From positions 62,001 through 126,000 of the forward strand of contig NZ_PXZM01000036.1 in assembly GCF_003013395.1 (NCBI RefSeq): DNA of 64,000 nt. The letters are read 5' to 3'. The notes below the pieces were generated by a model that saw only the letters and a list, made by a program, of their open reading frames with translations, did not search any database and was not told where the DNA came from. Position 1 is the stretch's first letter; each line of letters starts with the position of its first letter. Both the position numbers and the translations under genes were made by a program. Below, piece by piece: positions 8,018 to 15,410 of the stretch. Source of the stretch: Brevibacillus fortis (GTDB taxonomy: Bacteria; Bacillota; Bacilli; Brevibacillales; Brevibacillaceae).

Positions 8018-8046
8018 TGAAACTTTCTTCCTAAGAAATACGTATT
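8018..8046 (+). promoter_or_regulatory. ECF-type promoter upstream of the sigma factor operon
   Basis: TGAAAC (8018-8023), 17-bp spacer, CGTATT (8041-8046), matching the TGAAAC...CGTA pattern recognised by SigW-like ECF factors. It lies 87 bp before the sigma gene start and is the natural candidate for autoregulation. Confidence 0.55.
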
Positions 8047-8062
8047 ACTTAGTTAGAGTAGT

Positions 8063-8094
8063 CTCAGAATGCAGTGGAGAAAGTCCATTCTGAG
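8063..8094 (+). promoter_or_regulatory. Stable hairpin in the 5' leader of the sigma operon
   Basis: CTCAGAATG pairs perfectly with CATTCTGAG around a 14-base loop, just downstream of the predicted ECF promoter. There is no T run, so it is not a classical terminator. It could stabilise the transcript or bind a protein. Confidence 0.45.
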
Positions 8095-8132
8095 GGCATG
8101 CTTCAGTCTGGAAGAAACCGAGGAAAACGCAA

Positions 8133-8687
8133 ATGGGAATGGCTATGAAGCAACCGTCGGGGCCATCATCCGGAGATTATTATGAATCTCGTCCATTTAC
8201 GGAACTGTATGACGAGTATTTTGATCGCGTCAACCGGTATTTACGATGCCGAGTTCAAAGTACGTGGGATGCCGATGATTTGACCACCGTGGTCTTTTTA
8301 AAAGCGCTAGAAAAATTCGAGCAATATAGCAGAACAAGTCCTTTCGCATCATGGATCTTTCGTATTGCGCACAATACATATGTCGATTTTATGCGGAAAA
8401 ACAGGGAGTTTCCGGTTGACCAAGAAGATTTTTTAGGAGCAGAACCAGACGACACATGGCAGCCAGAACGACAAGCGCTGACGAATGAAGAGATTCGTCA
8501 GCTTCGTGATCGTCTGGACTTGTTGTCTCAGGATCAACGAGACGTGTTGATGCTCCGTTACTTTGCTGACCTCAAAATCAGTCAGGTAGCTGAGGTGCTC
8601 GGCAAAACTGAATCCAGTATCAAAATGATTTCTTATCGCGGATTACAAAAACTTCAAAAGATGTATGAGAGGGGGGACTCCGAATGA
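8133..8687 (+). CDS. ECF-family RNA polymerase sigma factor
   Basis: 184 residues; GAGGA lies eight bases before the ATG. Sigma region 2 spans about residues 20-90 (FTELYDEYFDRVNRYL, WDADDLTTVVFLKALEKF, FASWIFRIAHNTYVDFMR). Region 4 spans about 115-180 (LDLLSQDQRDVLMLRYF, ISQVAEVLGKTESSIKMI). Regions 1.1 and 3 are missing, as in the ECF group. The stop codon overlaps the next start by four bases, so the candidate anti-sigma is co-translated. A matching ECF-type promoter lies upstream. The signal and regulon are unknown; the operon content suggests an envelope or antimicrobial stress response. Confidence 0.92.
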   Translation: MGMAMKQPSGPSSGDYYESRPFTELYDEYFDRVNRYLRCRVQSTWDADDLTTVVFLKALEKFEQYSRTSPFASWIFRIAHNTYVDFMRKNREFPVDQEDFLGAEPDDTWQPERQALTNEEIRQLRDRLDLLSQDQRDVLMLRYFADLKISQVAEVLGKTESSIKMISYRGLQKLQKMYERGDSE

Positions 8688-9760
8688 GAGAAGAGGAGAA
8701 GCGCCCCCAGGATCATCAATCCGATGATCAGACTGTAACCCAACTCCTAGCCCATTTGAAGCAGATGCGCGGGTCGGTTCCTGTCAATTATCAGTTAAAA
8801 TCAGACCTCAAAAAACAATTGCTCCAGAAAATGAGAGAACTCGAAGCGAAACAGGCAAAAGCTCCAAGTACTGCACCCCAAAAATGGGGAAGGCAGGTTT
8901 GGACCGGAATCGCGGCTGCTGCACTTGCGATTGCCATAGGAGGATTTGTGTGGTGGAACAATACCTCTCTTGCCGTTCGAGAGAATGAAGTACTTAAGCT
9001 GCCAGCACAAGCGACCGCGGAGCTTGTTGATATTGATCGGAAAGCGACTCAGCTTACTTATATCAATAACAATGCAGAGCTGAAAACCATGCCAATCGAT
9101 GAGGAAATAAAGCCAGTCACGATCAAGCTGCCGCCAACCGAAGGCAAATACACGGGAGTAGCGTGGTCTAATTCTGGGAACCAAATTGCTGTTGTCGAGC
9201 AGGATAAAAAATTATCGCGGATATGGATTGTGGAGATGCCGACGACTTACAGCATGGGCAGCAGCCGATTGCTGAAAGAAGAAGAAGGGGTATTGTACTC
9301 TACTCCAAGCTGGTCTGAACATGATGATTCGCTTGCCTTTACCCGCTCCAAGAATGGCGTCGAAGAAATTTGGGTCAGCAGTACAGTATCGTTCCAAGAG
9401 TGGAAGCTTGTAGAAGGCTCTCAGCCTGCATGGTCACCAAATGGAAGCTTGCTTGCCTTCAATAAAGCTGGTGAAGTACAGCTGATGGAAGTACGGACAG
9501 GGAAAGTTACCTCGCTTGCAATGGGACAGTGGGCATCGTGGAGCTCCGATACGAAATTGACCTATACACACCCAAATGGAACGCTGATGGAAGTAAACGT
9601 GGGTGAAGAGCCTTTTGTGACACGCGAGCTACCATTGCGAAACCAGTCATCTGAAGCGCTGATCAAAGGCAACTGGGCAAACAAGGGTAAGAACTTACTG
9701 CTTATCTCACGCCATGATCAACTTCAACAACTGGTTATCTCTTTGGCGTCACGAAAATGA
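8684..9760 (+). CDS. Membrane-anchored TolB-like beta-propeller protein, candidate anti-sigma factor
   Basis: 358 residues. A charged cytoplasmic N-terminus (1-70, with LKSDLKKQLLQKMRELEAK helix) is followed by one membrane span (about 72-91, ending GGFVWW) and an extracellular part with WD40/PD40-like repeats (GVAWSNSGNQIAVVEQD, STPSWSEHDDSLAFTRS, QPAWSPNGSLLAFNK). Its start overlaps the sigma stop by four bases. One-span proteins encoded directly after ECF genes are commonly their anti-sigma factors, with the short cytoplasmic part binding sigma. No zinc-type HxxxCxxC motif is visible in the N-terminus. The propeller could be the sensor. The anti-sigma role is inferred from context. Confidence 0.65.
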   Translation: MREEEKRPQDHQSDDQTVTQLLAHLKQMRGSVPVNYQLKSDLKKQLLQKMRELEAKQAKAPSTAPQKWGRQVWTGIAAAALAIAIGGFVWWNNTSLAVRENEVLKLPAQATAELVDIDRKATQLTYINNNAELKTMPIDEEIKPVTIKLPPTEGKYTGVAWSNSGNQIAVVEQDKKLSRIWIVEMPTTYSMGSSRLLKEEEGVLYSTPSWSEHDDSLAFTRSKNGVEEIWVSSTVSFQEWKLVEGSQPAWSPNGSLLAFNKAGEVQLMEVRTGKVTSLAMGQWASWSSDTKLTYTHPNGTLMEVNVGEEPFVTRELPLRNQSSEALIKGNWANKGKNLLLISRHDQLQQLVISLASRK

Positions 9761-9774
9761 GCGGAGGAACAAGC

Positions 9775-12003
9775 ATGAGATGGAAATGGGTGTTAATCTT
9801 TGTCATCACATGGCTTAGCTTTTCGATACGCCCAGCTATGGCAGAGAACAACGTAGACATACAATTCGAGATACCTTTAGGTGGTATCGTCAAATATGAA
9901 TCATGGATGAGACTAGGCGTAAAGGTAACCAGCCAGGAACAGAATTTCACAGGGGCTGTGGAGTTATCTCAACGACAAGTCAAAAAAAATAATGAATTTA
10001 AGCTGCGGCGTCCAATAAAGCTCGAGCAAGGAAAAAGTACAACCGTGTACTTTGATATGCCTTCCCAAATCTTGCTCGATGATTGGTACGTCCAGGTGAC
10101 GCAAAACGGTCAAGTTATCAAAAGCGAAAAGTTGCGTATTCCTTACCCAACAGATGGCCGTACGATTGGGGTGATCAGCGAAGAAGGCAATGCGTTTCAT
10201 TTTCTTGCTGTCAATCAATCACAATCCAAAATGAACCGCCCCTTGTCCGTACAAAATCTCACGGAACAAATGTTGCCTGACCAATCGTGGATTTACGAAA
10301 ACATGGACATGTTAGCGTTGGCAGGCAATAGCGGCTCCACAATTAATGATCAACAGATGGCAGCGATCAAGGAGTGGATCCAGCTCGGAGGGATCGTAGT
10401 TGTTTCCGCAGGTCCCAATCAAGATGGAATGATCCAGCGGTTTGCTGATATCCTCCCTGTGGAAGCCGGAAAAGCTAGTACTATTGAGCTACAGCAAGCA
10501 TTAAGCGAGTATGACATTGCGAAAGTTGCGCCAAATGGCAGGATAGGTGTATACAACCGTGACTTGCCCTTATTTGTGTCAAAATCGTACGGCAGAGGAT
10601 TGCTGCTATTTGTCAACTATGATGTGACAGTAGAGCCGTTGGCATCCTGGCAGTTCAATCCACAACTGTGGCAAAATGCAATGATCCAGCATGGCGCCAA
10701 GAAGATATTTGAAGAGAAGCTTTATATGGATCAAATGACCCGACCTTTTCTTGACTTGAGCAAAAAGATCCCTGAAGTACAGACTCCTCTGCCGATCTGG
10801 ATGGTGGCGTTGTGGGGCGGATATGTCATTGTACTCGCACCATTGACATACTTCGTTTTGAAAAGAATGAGAAAACCTGAATGGGCGTGGGGAGTCATCC
10901 CGGCAGGAGGAATTTTCTTGACCGTCGCTATATTCGCGGTAGGAAAGCCTGCTGTTGTGAAAACGAGTACCAGCTACGCAGTAACCAAGATCGACATATT
11001 AGATGAGTCTCTGGCTCATGTTCGCTCAGCAGCAACGTTTTTGGGGGTGGATCAAAACGAATACGATGTTCAGCTTGAACCGTCGATCGTTGCGCTGCCC
11101 TTGACAGTGGGGCGAAATGATTATCGACCAGAGGGACTCATGGATGGCGATGAGGTTCTCTCTTTCCGCAATCTTCCCTATTTGACACCGAAACAGGCGA
11201 TCGGTATCGGGGTAAAGCACGACATGGGTGCTTTCGATACTTCCTTGCGAATCAATGAGAATCGTCTGCAAGGGCACGTGAAAAACAATACGGAGTTTGC
11301 CTACGATCAGACTTATATTGAAATTGGTTTTCAGCGAATTCCGCTTGGGCCATTGAAAAAGGGAGAAGAAAAGCAGATTGACAGTGTGCTTGAGCCCTTA
11401 TTTATGCCAAGAAAACCACAGGCAACAAAAGAATTGCAAACGATTGAAGAACGAATCAAAGAAATGCAGGAAAGAGTGGTTGAATATGAAGAGGGGAATC
11501 AGGTAAGTATCATAGGCACAACGACAGAGCCTCTTCCTCTGATGACAATGCAGGTGCCTCATCAAGCGAATTACTGGAATGTCATACAGCAGCCTATTCA
11601 ATTCCAGCCGAATGAACAAGGTCTAGTGACGTTTCCTTATGGCATGCTTGATGCTGATATGTATGAAGTGACAGGGGACTTCGACAGTACCGGATACATT
11701 TGGCAGCTGGGAAAGGGCAACATTACGTTTGAGTTGCGTACAGACAAAGCGGCGATCAATATGAAGCGAATAACGGTACCATTGAATCACAGCTCATTCA
11801 AGCCTTTCCGGATAGAATACTTCCATCAAAAGAGCGGTAGGTGGATACCTGTTGAGCGCGGGAAGAGACTTGTCCTCGATAATGATATCCAGCAAGTATT
11901 GACGCCAAATCAAACATTATTGCTTCGCTTTTCCCACAATGGAACATCGAGATTAGCTCTACCAGAGCCAATTTTCCAGGTAGAGGGGGTGCGAAAATGG
12001 TAA
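9775..12003 (+). CDS. Large membrane protein with amidotransferase-like fold, exporter-associated
   Basis: 742 residues from the ATG at 9775 (GGAGG seven bases upstream); the frame also opens at 9757 but that start lies before the Shine-Dalgarno. A signal peptide ends near AMAENN. An extracellular domain (about 30-330) includes a class I amidotransferase-like Rossmann segment (GRTIGVISEE, then LALAGNSGSTINDQQ, IKEWIQLGGIVVVSAGP) without a recognisable Cys-His-Glu triad. Two membrane spans follow (about 341-361 and 373-393), then a long beta-rich C-terminal domain. Function unknown. It is co-encoded with the ABC transporter (7-bp overlap) and the sigma system, so it may be an accessory or substrate-handling subunit of the exporter. 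Confidence 0.6.
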   Translation: MRWKWVLIFVITWLSFSIRPAMAENNVDIQFEIPLGGIVKYESWMRLGVKVTSQEQNFTGAVELSQRQVKKNNEFKLRRPIKLEQGKSTTVYFDMPSQILLDDWYVQVTQNGQVIKSEKLRIPYPTDGRTIGVISEEGNAFHFLAVNQSQSKMNRPLSVQNLTEQMLPDQSWIYENMDMLALAGNSGSTINDQQMAAIKEWIQLGGIVVVSAGPNQDGMIQRFADILPVEAGKASTIELQQALSEYDIAKVAPNGRIGVYNRDLPLFVSKSYGRGLLLFVNYDVTVEPLASWQFNPQLWQNAMIQHGAKKIFEEKLYMDQMTRPFLDLSKKIPEVQTPLPIWMVALWGGYVIVLAPLTYFVLKRMRKPEWAWGVIPAGGIFLTVAIFAVGKPAVVKTSTSYAVTKIDILDESLAHVRSAATFLGVDQNEYDVQLEPSIVALPLTVGRNDYRPEGLMDGDEVLSFRNLPYLTPKQAIGIGVKHDMGAFDTSLRINENRLQGHVKNNTEFAYDQTYIEIGFQRIPLGPLKKGEEKQIDSVLEPLFMPRKPQATKELQTIEERIKEMQERVVEYEEGNQVSIIGTTTEPLPLMTMQVPHQANYWNVIQQPIQFQPNEQGLVTFPYGMLDADMYEVTGDFDSTGYIWQLGKGNITFELRTDKAAINMKRITVPLNHSSFKPFRIEYFHQKSGRWIPVERGKRLVLDNDIQQVLTPNQTLLLRFSHNGTSRLALPEPIFQVEGVRKW

Positions 12004-12929
12004 TCGAAACCGTTCATTTAGGAAAAAGATACGGCAATTTGCAAGCATTGACAGATTTGAACCTCTCGATCGAGCCGGGTAAGGTGTTCGGTTTCATTGG
12101 TCCGAATGGCGCCGGAAAATCAACTACGATGCTTATCTTGTCTACCCTTCTTGAACAGAGTGAAGGGGAAGCATTTGTCTGTGGCTACAATGTGCGGAAA
12201 GATCCTGCAAGTGTGCGTCAGTCTGTTGGCTACATGCCCGATTTTTTTGGCGTGTACGACAATTTGACAGCTGTAGAGTATTTGGAGTTTTATGCGGGAG
12301 CTTACAAAATTCCTGCCTCCAAAAGACGGGCGCTCGTCACTGATCTTTTGGAACTGGTGAATCTGTCTCACAAAGCAGACGCTTTCGTCGATTCTTTGTC
12401 TCGAGGTATGCAGCAGCGCCTGGGGCTAGCCCGTTGTCTGGTACATGATCCAGCTGTGCTGATTTTGGATGAACCCGCATCAGGACTGGACCCGCGAGCT
12501 CGTATCGAATTACGTGAGATTATGAAGCAACTACGTGCAATGGGCAAGACGATTATTATCAGCTCCCATGTTTTGCCGGAGCTAGCCGAGTTGTGTGATG
12601 ATATTGGTGTCATTGAAAAAGGCAGATTAATTGCGTATGGTTCTGTACATGAGGTCAGCAATCGGGACACAGGACAAAGCCGTATGCAACTAAGAGCCTT
12701 GCGGAACTTGGACAAAGCGGGACTACTGTTAGCGAGCTCTCCGTATGTACATCAATTGACGGAATATATGGGAGGCTTTCGCTTCTACTTTCAAGGGACG
12801 GAGCAACAAAAAGCTGATTTGCTTCAAGAACTGCTGGATGAGCAGGTCGCAGTCGTCTACTATGGCGATTCCAAGAAAGATTTAGAAGACGTCTTCTTAG
12901 CGATTACGGAAGGAGTCGGTATGGAGTGA
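11997..12929 (+). CDS. ABC transporter ATP-binding protein (ABC-2 exporter type)
   Basis: 310 residues. Walker A GPNGAGKST lies at about 35-43, signature LSRGMQQR near 133, Walker B LILDEPASGLDP near 153 and the switch His in ISSHVLPE. The C-terminal about 90 residues are the extra domain common in drug- or lantibiotic-type exporters (CcmA/NatA-like). It should hydrolyse ATP to drive the permease encoded next, whose start overlaps this stop by four bases. AGAGGGGGTG lies six bases upstream of the ATG. The substrate is unknown. Confidence 0.92.
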   Translation: MVIETVHLGKRYGNLQALTDLNLSIEPGKVFGFIGPNGAGKSTTMLILSTLLEQSEGEAFVCGYNVRKDPASVRQSVGYMPDFFGVYDNLTAVEYLEFYAGAYKIPASKRRALVTDLLELVNLSHKADAFVDSLSRGMQQRLGLARCLVHDPAVLILDEPASGLDPRARIELREIMKQLRAMGKTIIISSHVLPELAELCDDIGVIEKGRLIAYGSVHEVSNRDTGQSRMQLRALRNLDKAGLLLASSPYVHQLTEYMGGFRFYFQGTEQQKADLLQELLDEQVAVVYYGDSKKDLEDVFLAITEGVGME

Positions 12930-13792
12930 GCGACTTCTTGTTCAATCCTCTTTTGGTAAAAGAAATGCGGGACAGATTCCGCTCGAGAAAGACCATGCTC
13001 ATTTTAGTCGTGTATTTGTTTGTCATGGGGGGAATACCAATGGGCTTTTTGCTCATGGACCCCCTTAAGGCCGAATCGTTAGGGGATAGTCGGGATCTGT
13101 TCCTGCTTTCCGCGGGTATACACTACGCGATGGTTTGCTTTGTGGCACCTGCTTTGACTGCTGGAGCGATCAGTGGAGAGAGAGAACGTCAGACCTTGCA
13201 TATTTTGCTGACAACACAGTTGTCGACGCGCACGATTATTTTGAGCAAGCTCATCACATCCTTAGCGTTCTCCACACTGCTCTTGGTTGCATCGATGCCT
13301 CTATACAGTATTGTAATGCTGTACGGGAGCGTATCCCCGGAACAAATGGCTCAGCTCGTTCTCTTTCTCGCGGTGAATATGTTTTTTCTAGGGTCGTTGG
13401 GGTTGTTCTGCTCTACCTGGATTAAACGAACGTCGATCTCGACGGTCACCACGTACGGGATTGCCTTCTTTTTTGTGGTAGGTACTGGCTTGCTGTTCTT
13501 TTTCATCGGTGAGTCCTTGCAACAGACGTATCCGGAACGATACGTCAATTCGGATGTTTGGAGCATGTATGAGTTGCAGATGTTGGCAGGGATGAACCCG
13601 ATCATCGTGTTGTTCGATATTTTAGGCGAATCATTCGATCAGTCCGATGATATTAGTTTTGCACCGTGGCTGTTTTTCTCATGTGTGTACGTGGTTCTTT
13701 CCTTTGTGCTTGTCATATGGAGCGCTTATTTGTTAAAACCAATTCGCCGAAAATGGTGGAGTTGGAAGAAACGACCTGTTCGTGTACAATGA
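12926..13792 (+). CDS. ABC-2 type permease
   Basis: 288 residues from a GTG start that overlaps the ATPase stop. Six hydrophobic spans are visible, and the sequence AGAISGERERQTLHILLTTQLSTRTIILSKL (written here in parts: ISGERERQTL, then STRTIILSKL) is the conserved cytoplasmic loop of ABC-2 permeases, the coupling site to the ATPase. Last gene of the sigma-controlled operon. It probably forms a heteromeric exporter with the ATPase and perhaps the large membrane protein. Confidence 0.88.
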   Translation: MSDFLFNPLLVKEMRDRFRSRKTMLILVVYLFVMGGIPMGFLLMDPLKAESLGDSRDLFLLSAGIHYAMVCFVAPALTAGAISGERERQTLHILLTTQLSTRTIILSKLITSLAFSTLLLVASMPLYSIVMLYGSVSPEQMAQLVLFLAVNMFFLGSLGLFCSTWIKRTSISTVTTYGIAFFFVVGTGLLFFFIGESLQQTYPERYVNSDVWSMYELQMLAGMNPIIVLFDILGESFDQSDDISFAPWLFFSCVYVVLSFVLVIWSAYLLKPIRRKWWSWKKRPVRVQ

Positions 13793-13823
13793 AAAAGGTG
13801 CATGGGAAAAGGGAGGTTTTTTT

Positions 13824-13994
13824 GTGAGCGATCAAGAAGTGCAGATCATTGATTTTGAAGAACTGCTCCGTGCGATTGAGAGCCGTCTGGCATCTGCAGG
13901 CTTGTATGTCAAACGCGAAGCGATCGTGACCATTCTTCAGGCAGAAGAAGCATTTTTGCTTGAAAAGGGTGTTCTTCAAGAGTATAGTGAGTAA
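13824..13994 (+). CDS. Small acidic protein of unknown function, 56 aa
   Basis: Starts at the GTG at 13824, with AAAGGGAGG seven bases upstream. The longer frame from 13782 overlaps the permease end and is rejected. The 56 residues are two predicted helices (IDFEELLRAIESRLASAG, then EAIVTILQAEEAFLLEKG) with net negative charge. It lies 31 bp after the permease, so it may be co-transcribed, and a terminator follows. No family recognised. Confidence 0.6.
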   Translation: MSDQEVQIIDFEELLRAIESRLASAGLYVKREAIVTILQAEEAFLLEKGVLQEYSE

Positions 13995-14000
13995 TCAGCT

Positions 14001-14032
14001 AACAACCTGCCTAAAGTGGTAGGTTGTTTTTC
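14001..14032 (+). terminator. Terminator after the 56-residue gene
   Basis: ACAACCTGCC (14002-14011) pairs with GGTAGGTTGT (14018-14027), followed by T5. It ends the sigma/ABC operon and makes an ATG at 14024, inside the hairpin, an unlikely start for the next gene. Confidence 0.75.
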
Positions 14033-14066
14033 ATGGACAAAGGAAGGCAGAGAGTTATTCGCCTGT

Positions 14067-14095
14067 TTGCTTCTCCCGGAAAAAAACGGTATGAT
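14067..14095 (+). promoter_or_regulatory. Sigma-A promoter of the DUF1292 gene
   Basis: TTGCTT (14067-14072), 17-bp spacer, TATGAT (14090-14095). It lies inside the longer open frame, which supports the downstream TTG start at 14135. Confidence 0.6.
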
Positions 14096-14134
14096 GGAAT
14101 AGAGTACGAATATCAGCATAAGGACGTGAACACA

Positions 14135-14434
14135 TTGACAGAAGAGAACAAAGACCTCGAGTTGGGCGATATCATTACATTGGACGATGAAAACGGTGAA
14201 CCGTTGGGGGATTTCGAAGTATTGGCTATGTTCGACCTGAACGGTAAAGAATATATTGCCTTGGCTGAAGCGGTGGAAGACGAAGAAAGCGAAGAAGATG
14301 AAGAAGTGGATATCTTCGTATTCCAAGTGGACGGCGGCGAAATGGTACCATTGGAAGAGGACGAGGAGAGCACTGTTTACGCGAAGCTGAACGAAGTGCT
14401 GGAAGGCATCGAACTCATTAAAGAAGACAAGTAA
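14135..14434 (+). CDS. DUF1292 family protein
   Basis: 99 residues from the TTG at 14135 (AAGGAC nine bases upstream). An ATG at 14024 opens a longer frame but lies in a terminator and upstream of the promoter. The pattern LGDIITLDDENGEPLGDFEVL, with EYIALAEA and VDIFVFQVDG, is DUF1292 (YrzB-like), a small highly acidic cytoplasmic protein of unknown function common in Bacillota. A poly-acidic stretch EDEESEEDEE sits in the middle. Single gene with its own promoter and terminator. Confidence 0.75.
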   Translation: MTEENKDLELGDIITLDDENGEPLGDFEVLAMFDLNGKEYIALAEAVEDEESEEDEEVDIFVFQVDGGEMVPLEEDEESTVYAKLNEVLEGIELIKEDK

Positions 14435-14449
14435 TCCCGGTATGAACGA

Positions 14450-14492
14450 AAAAAGCCACTGCTGGCGTCAGAACCCAAGCAGTGGCTTTTTC
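14450..14492. terminator. Bidirectional terminator between convergent genes
   Basis: AAAAAGCCACTGCT (14450-14463) pairs with AGCAGTGGCTTTTT (14478-14491). It serves the DUF1292 gene and the convergent gene ending at 14503. Confidence 0.85.
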
Positions 14493-14502
14493 TTGCAGTC
14501 GA

Positions 14503-14880
14503 TCAGTCATTCATTTTAATAATGTTATCCTTGAGGTCTCGTACAACGAGAAGGCAGGTGTAGTCTGTTTCCTGTAGCTCGCGAACCAGCGCAGAGCACT
14601 CGTCTTTCGTAAGACCGAGCTTTTCGAGTCGCGTACGGAGTTCTTTACCGCCATTGTCAAAGAAATGCGCCATGCTGTCAATGTGACCGACGGCACTTTC
14701 AAAGTGGGTACTGTATTTATAAAAATTGTTTCGTTGATTTGAGTGATTTTTATCAGGATTCCATTTCAAAACCCAGATGTCATCACTGTTGTATCCGGCA
14801 GCAGTTAACGCGTGAACGTCAGAAGCAAGCTCAGCATCATACTTGTGGAATTTGACGAACGGCTTGGTAGCACTGATCAA
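14503..14880 (-). CDS. YflT-like stress protein domain (tentative), 125 aa
   Basis: Translation most likely begins at the TTG at 14880, with AAAAGGGGGG eight bases upstream; the longer frame to 15087 has an unlikely N-terminus. 125 residues, cytoplasmic. FVKFHKYDAELASDVHALTA, then YNSDDIWVLKW and the helix HIDSMAHFF weakly recall the general stress protein 17M/YflT domain, which starts with a short beta-alpha-beta unit ending in VLT. The resemblance is faint, so the assignment is tentative. Single gene. Confidence 0.5.
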   Translation of the reverse strand: MISATKPFVKFHKYDAELASDVHALTAAGYNSDDIWVLKWNPDKNHSNQRNNFYKYSTHFESAVGHIDSMAHFFDNGGKELRTRLEKLGLTKDECSALVRELQETDYTCLLVVRDLKDNIIKMND

Positions 14881-15079
14881 TATTATTCCCCCCTTTTTCG
14901 CCTCAGGAATCGATGCCTTACTAGGATGCCCAAAGCCAAAACGCGGATGAATGGAAATACCTGAGGCAAAGCAGTGAACGGTACAAAAGAACAATTGGCA
15001 TATTTTCCTTGATAGTAGCAGGATTACGATGATGGAGGAAGAAATAGAGAAAGGGAAACAAATGTTTTGGTTTTTCGTT

Positions 15080-15109
15080 TTGACCAATCTTCACCATTAG
15101 TGCTACACT
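15080..15109 (+). promoter_or_regulatory. Sigma-A type promoter of candidate small RNA
   Basis: TTGACC (15080-15085), 18-bp spacer, TACACT (15104-15109). A start near 15116 would give a transcript of about 90 nt to the terminator at 15204. Confidence 0.45.
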
Positions 15110-15115
15110 AATTAA

Positions 15116-15204
15116 TGGAATATGCTTGTCATGTACAGAACGAATGTGAAACGAGGAATACTGAGGATAATCGGCCATCTCGCTAGGGGCGAGGTGGCTT
15201 TTTT
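15116..15204 (+). ncRNA. Candidate small RNA upstream of parE
   Basis: A stretch of about 90 nt bounded by a promoter-like element and an intrinsic terminator (GCCATCTCGC with GCGAGGTGGC, then T6). It has no credible coding frame and is separated from parE by a second promoter. The match is structural only; no known RNA family was recognised. It could also be a decayed leader. Confidence 0.35.
15174..15204 (+). terminator. Intrinsic terminator upstream of parE
   Basis: GCCATCTCGC (15174-15183) pairs with GCGAGGTGGC (15189-15198) with one wobble, followed by T6. No annotated gene ends here, hence the small RNA proposal. Confidence 0.7.
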
Positions 15205-15224
15205 GCCCCATTTTGCTACTGGCG

Positions 15225-15254
15225 TTGAATACTATGGGAACCATACGGTACAAT
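15225..15254 (+). promoter_or_regulatory. Sigma-A promoter of parE-parC
   Basis: TTGAAT (15225-15230), 18-bp spacer, TACAAT (15249-15254), about 155 bp before the parE start. Confidence 0.5.
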
Positions 15255-15410
15255 AGCGATTAAGTGTTCGCTTTTATTAGGAAAACGTACCTCTCATGGT
15301 GATTGAAACATCTCGGCGTTTTTCAAAAAAGGTGAAAACGACGCTAGCCATCAGTAAAAAAGGCATGAAAAGTTTTGGTACGTGTCCGAAGAGTAGAGGG
15401 GAGAGCGCGA

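Larger units (their letters stand above)
14881..15410. other. 530-bp intergenic region with promoters and a candidate small RNA
   Basis: No protein gene supported. On the plus strand it contains a promoter at 15080-15109, a hairpin terminator at 15174-15204 (together a short transcription unit) and the likely parE promoter at 15225-15254. Short frames (for example 23 codons ending in the 15080s) have no convincing ribosome binding site. Confidence 0.5.
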
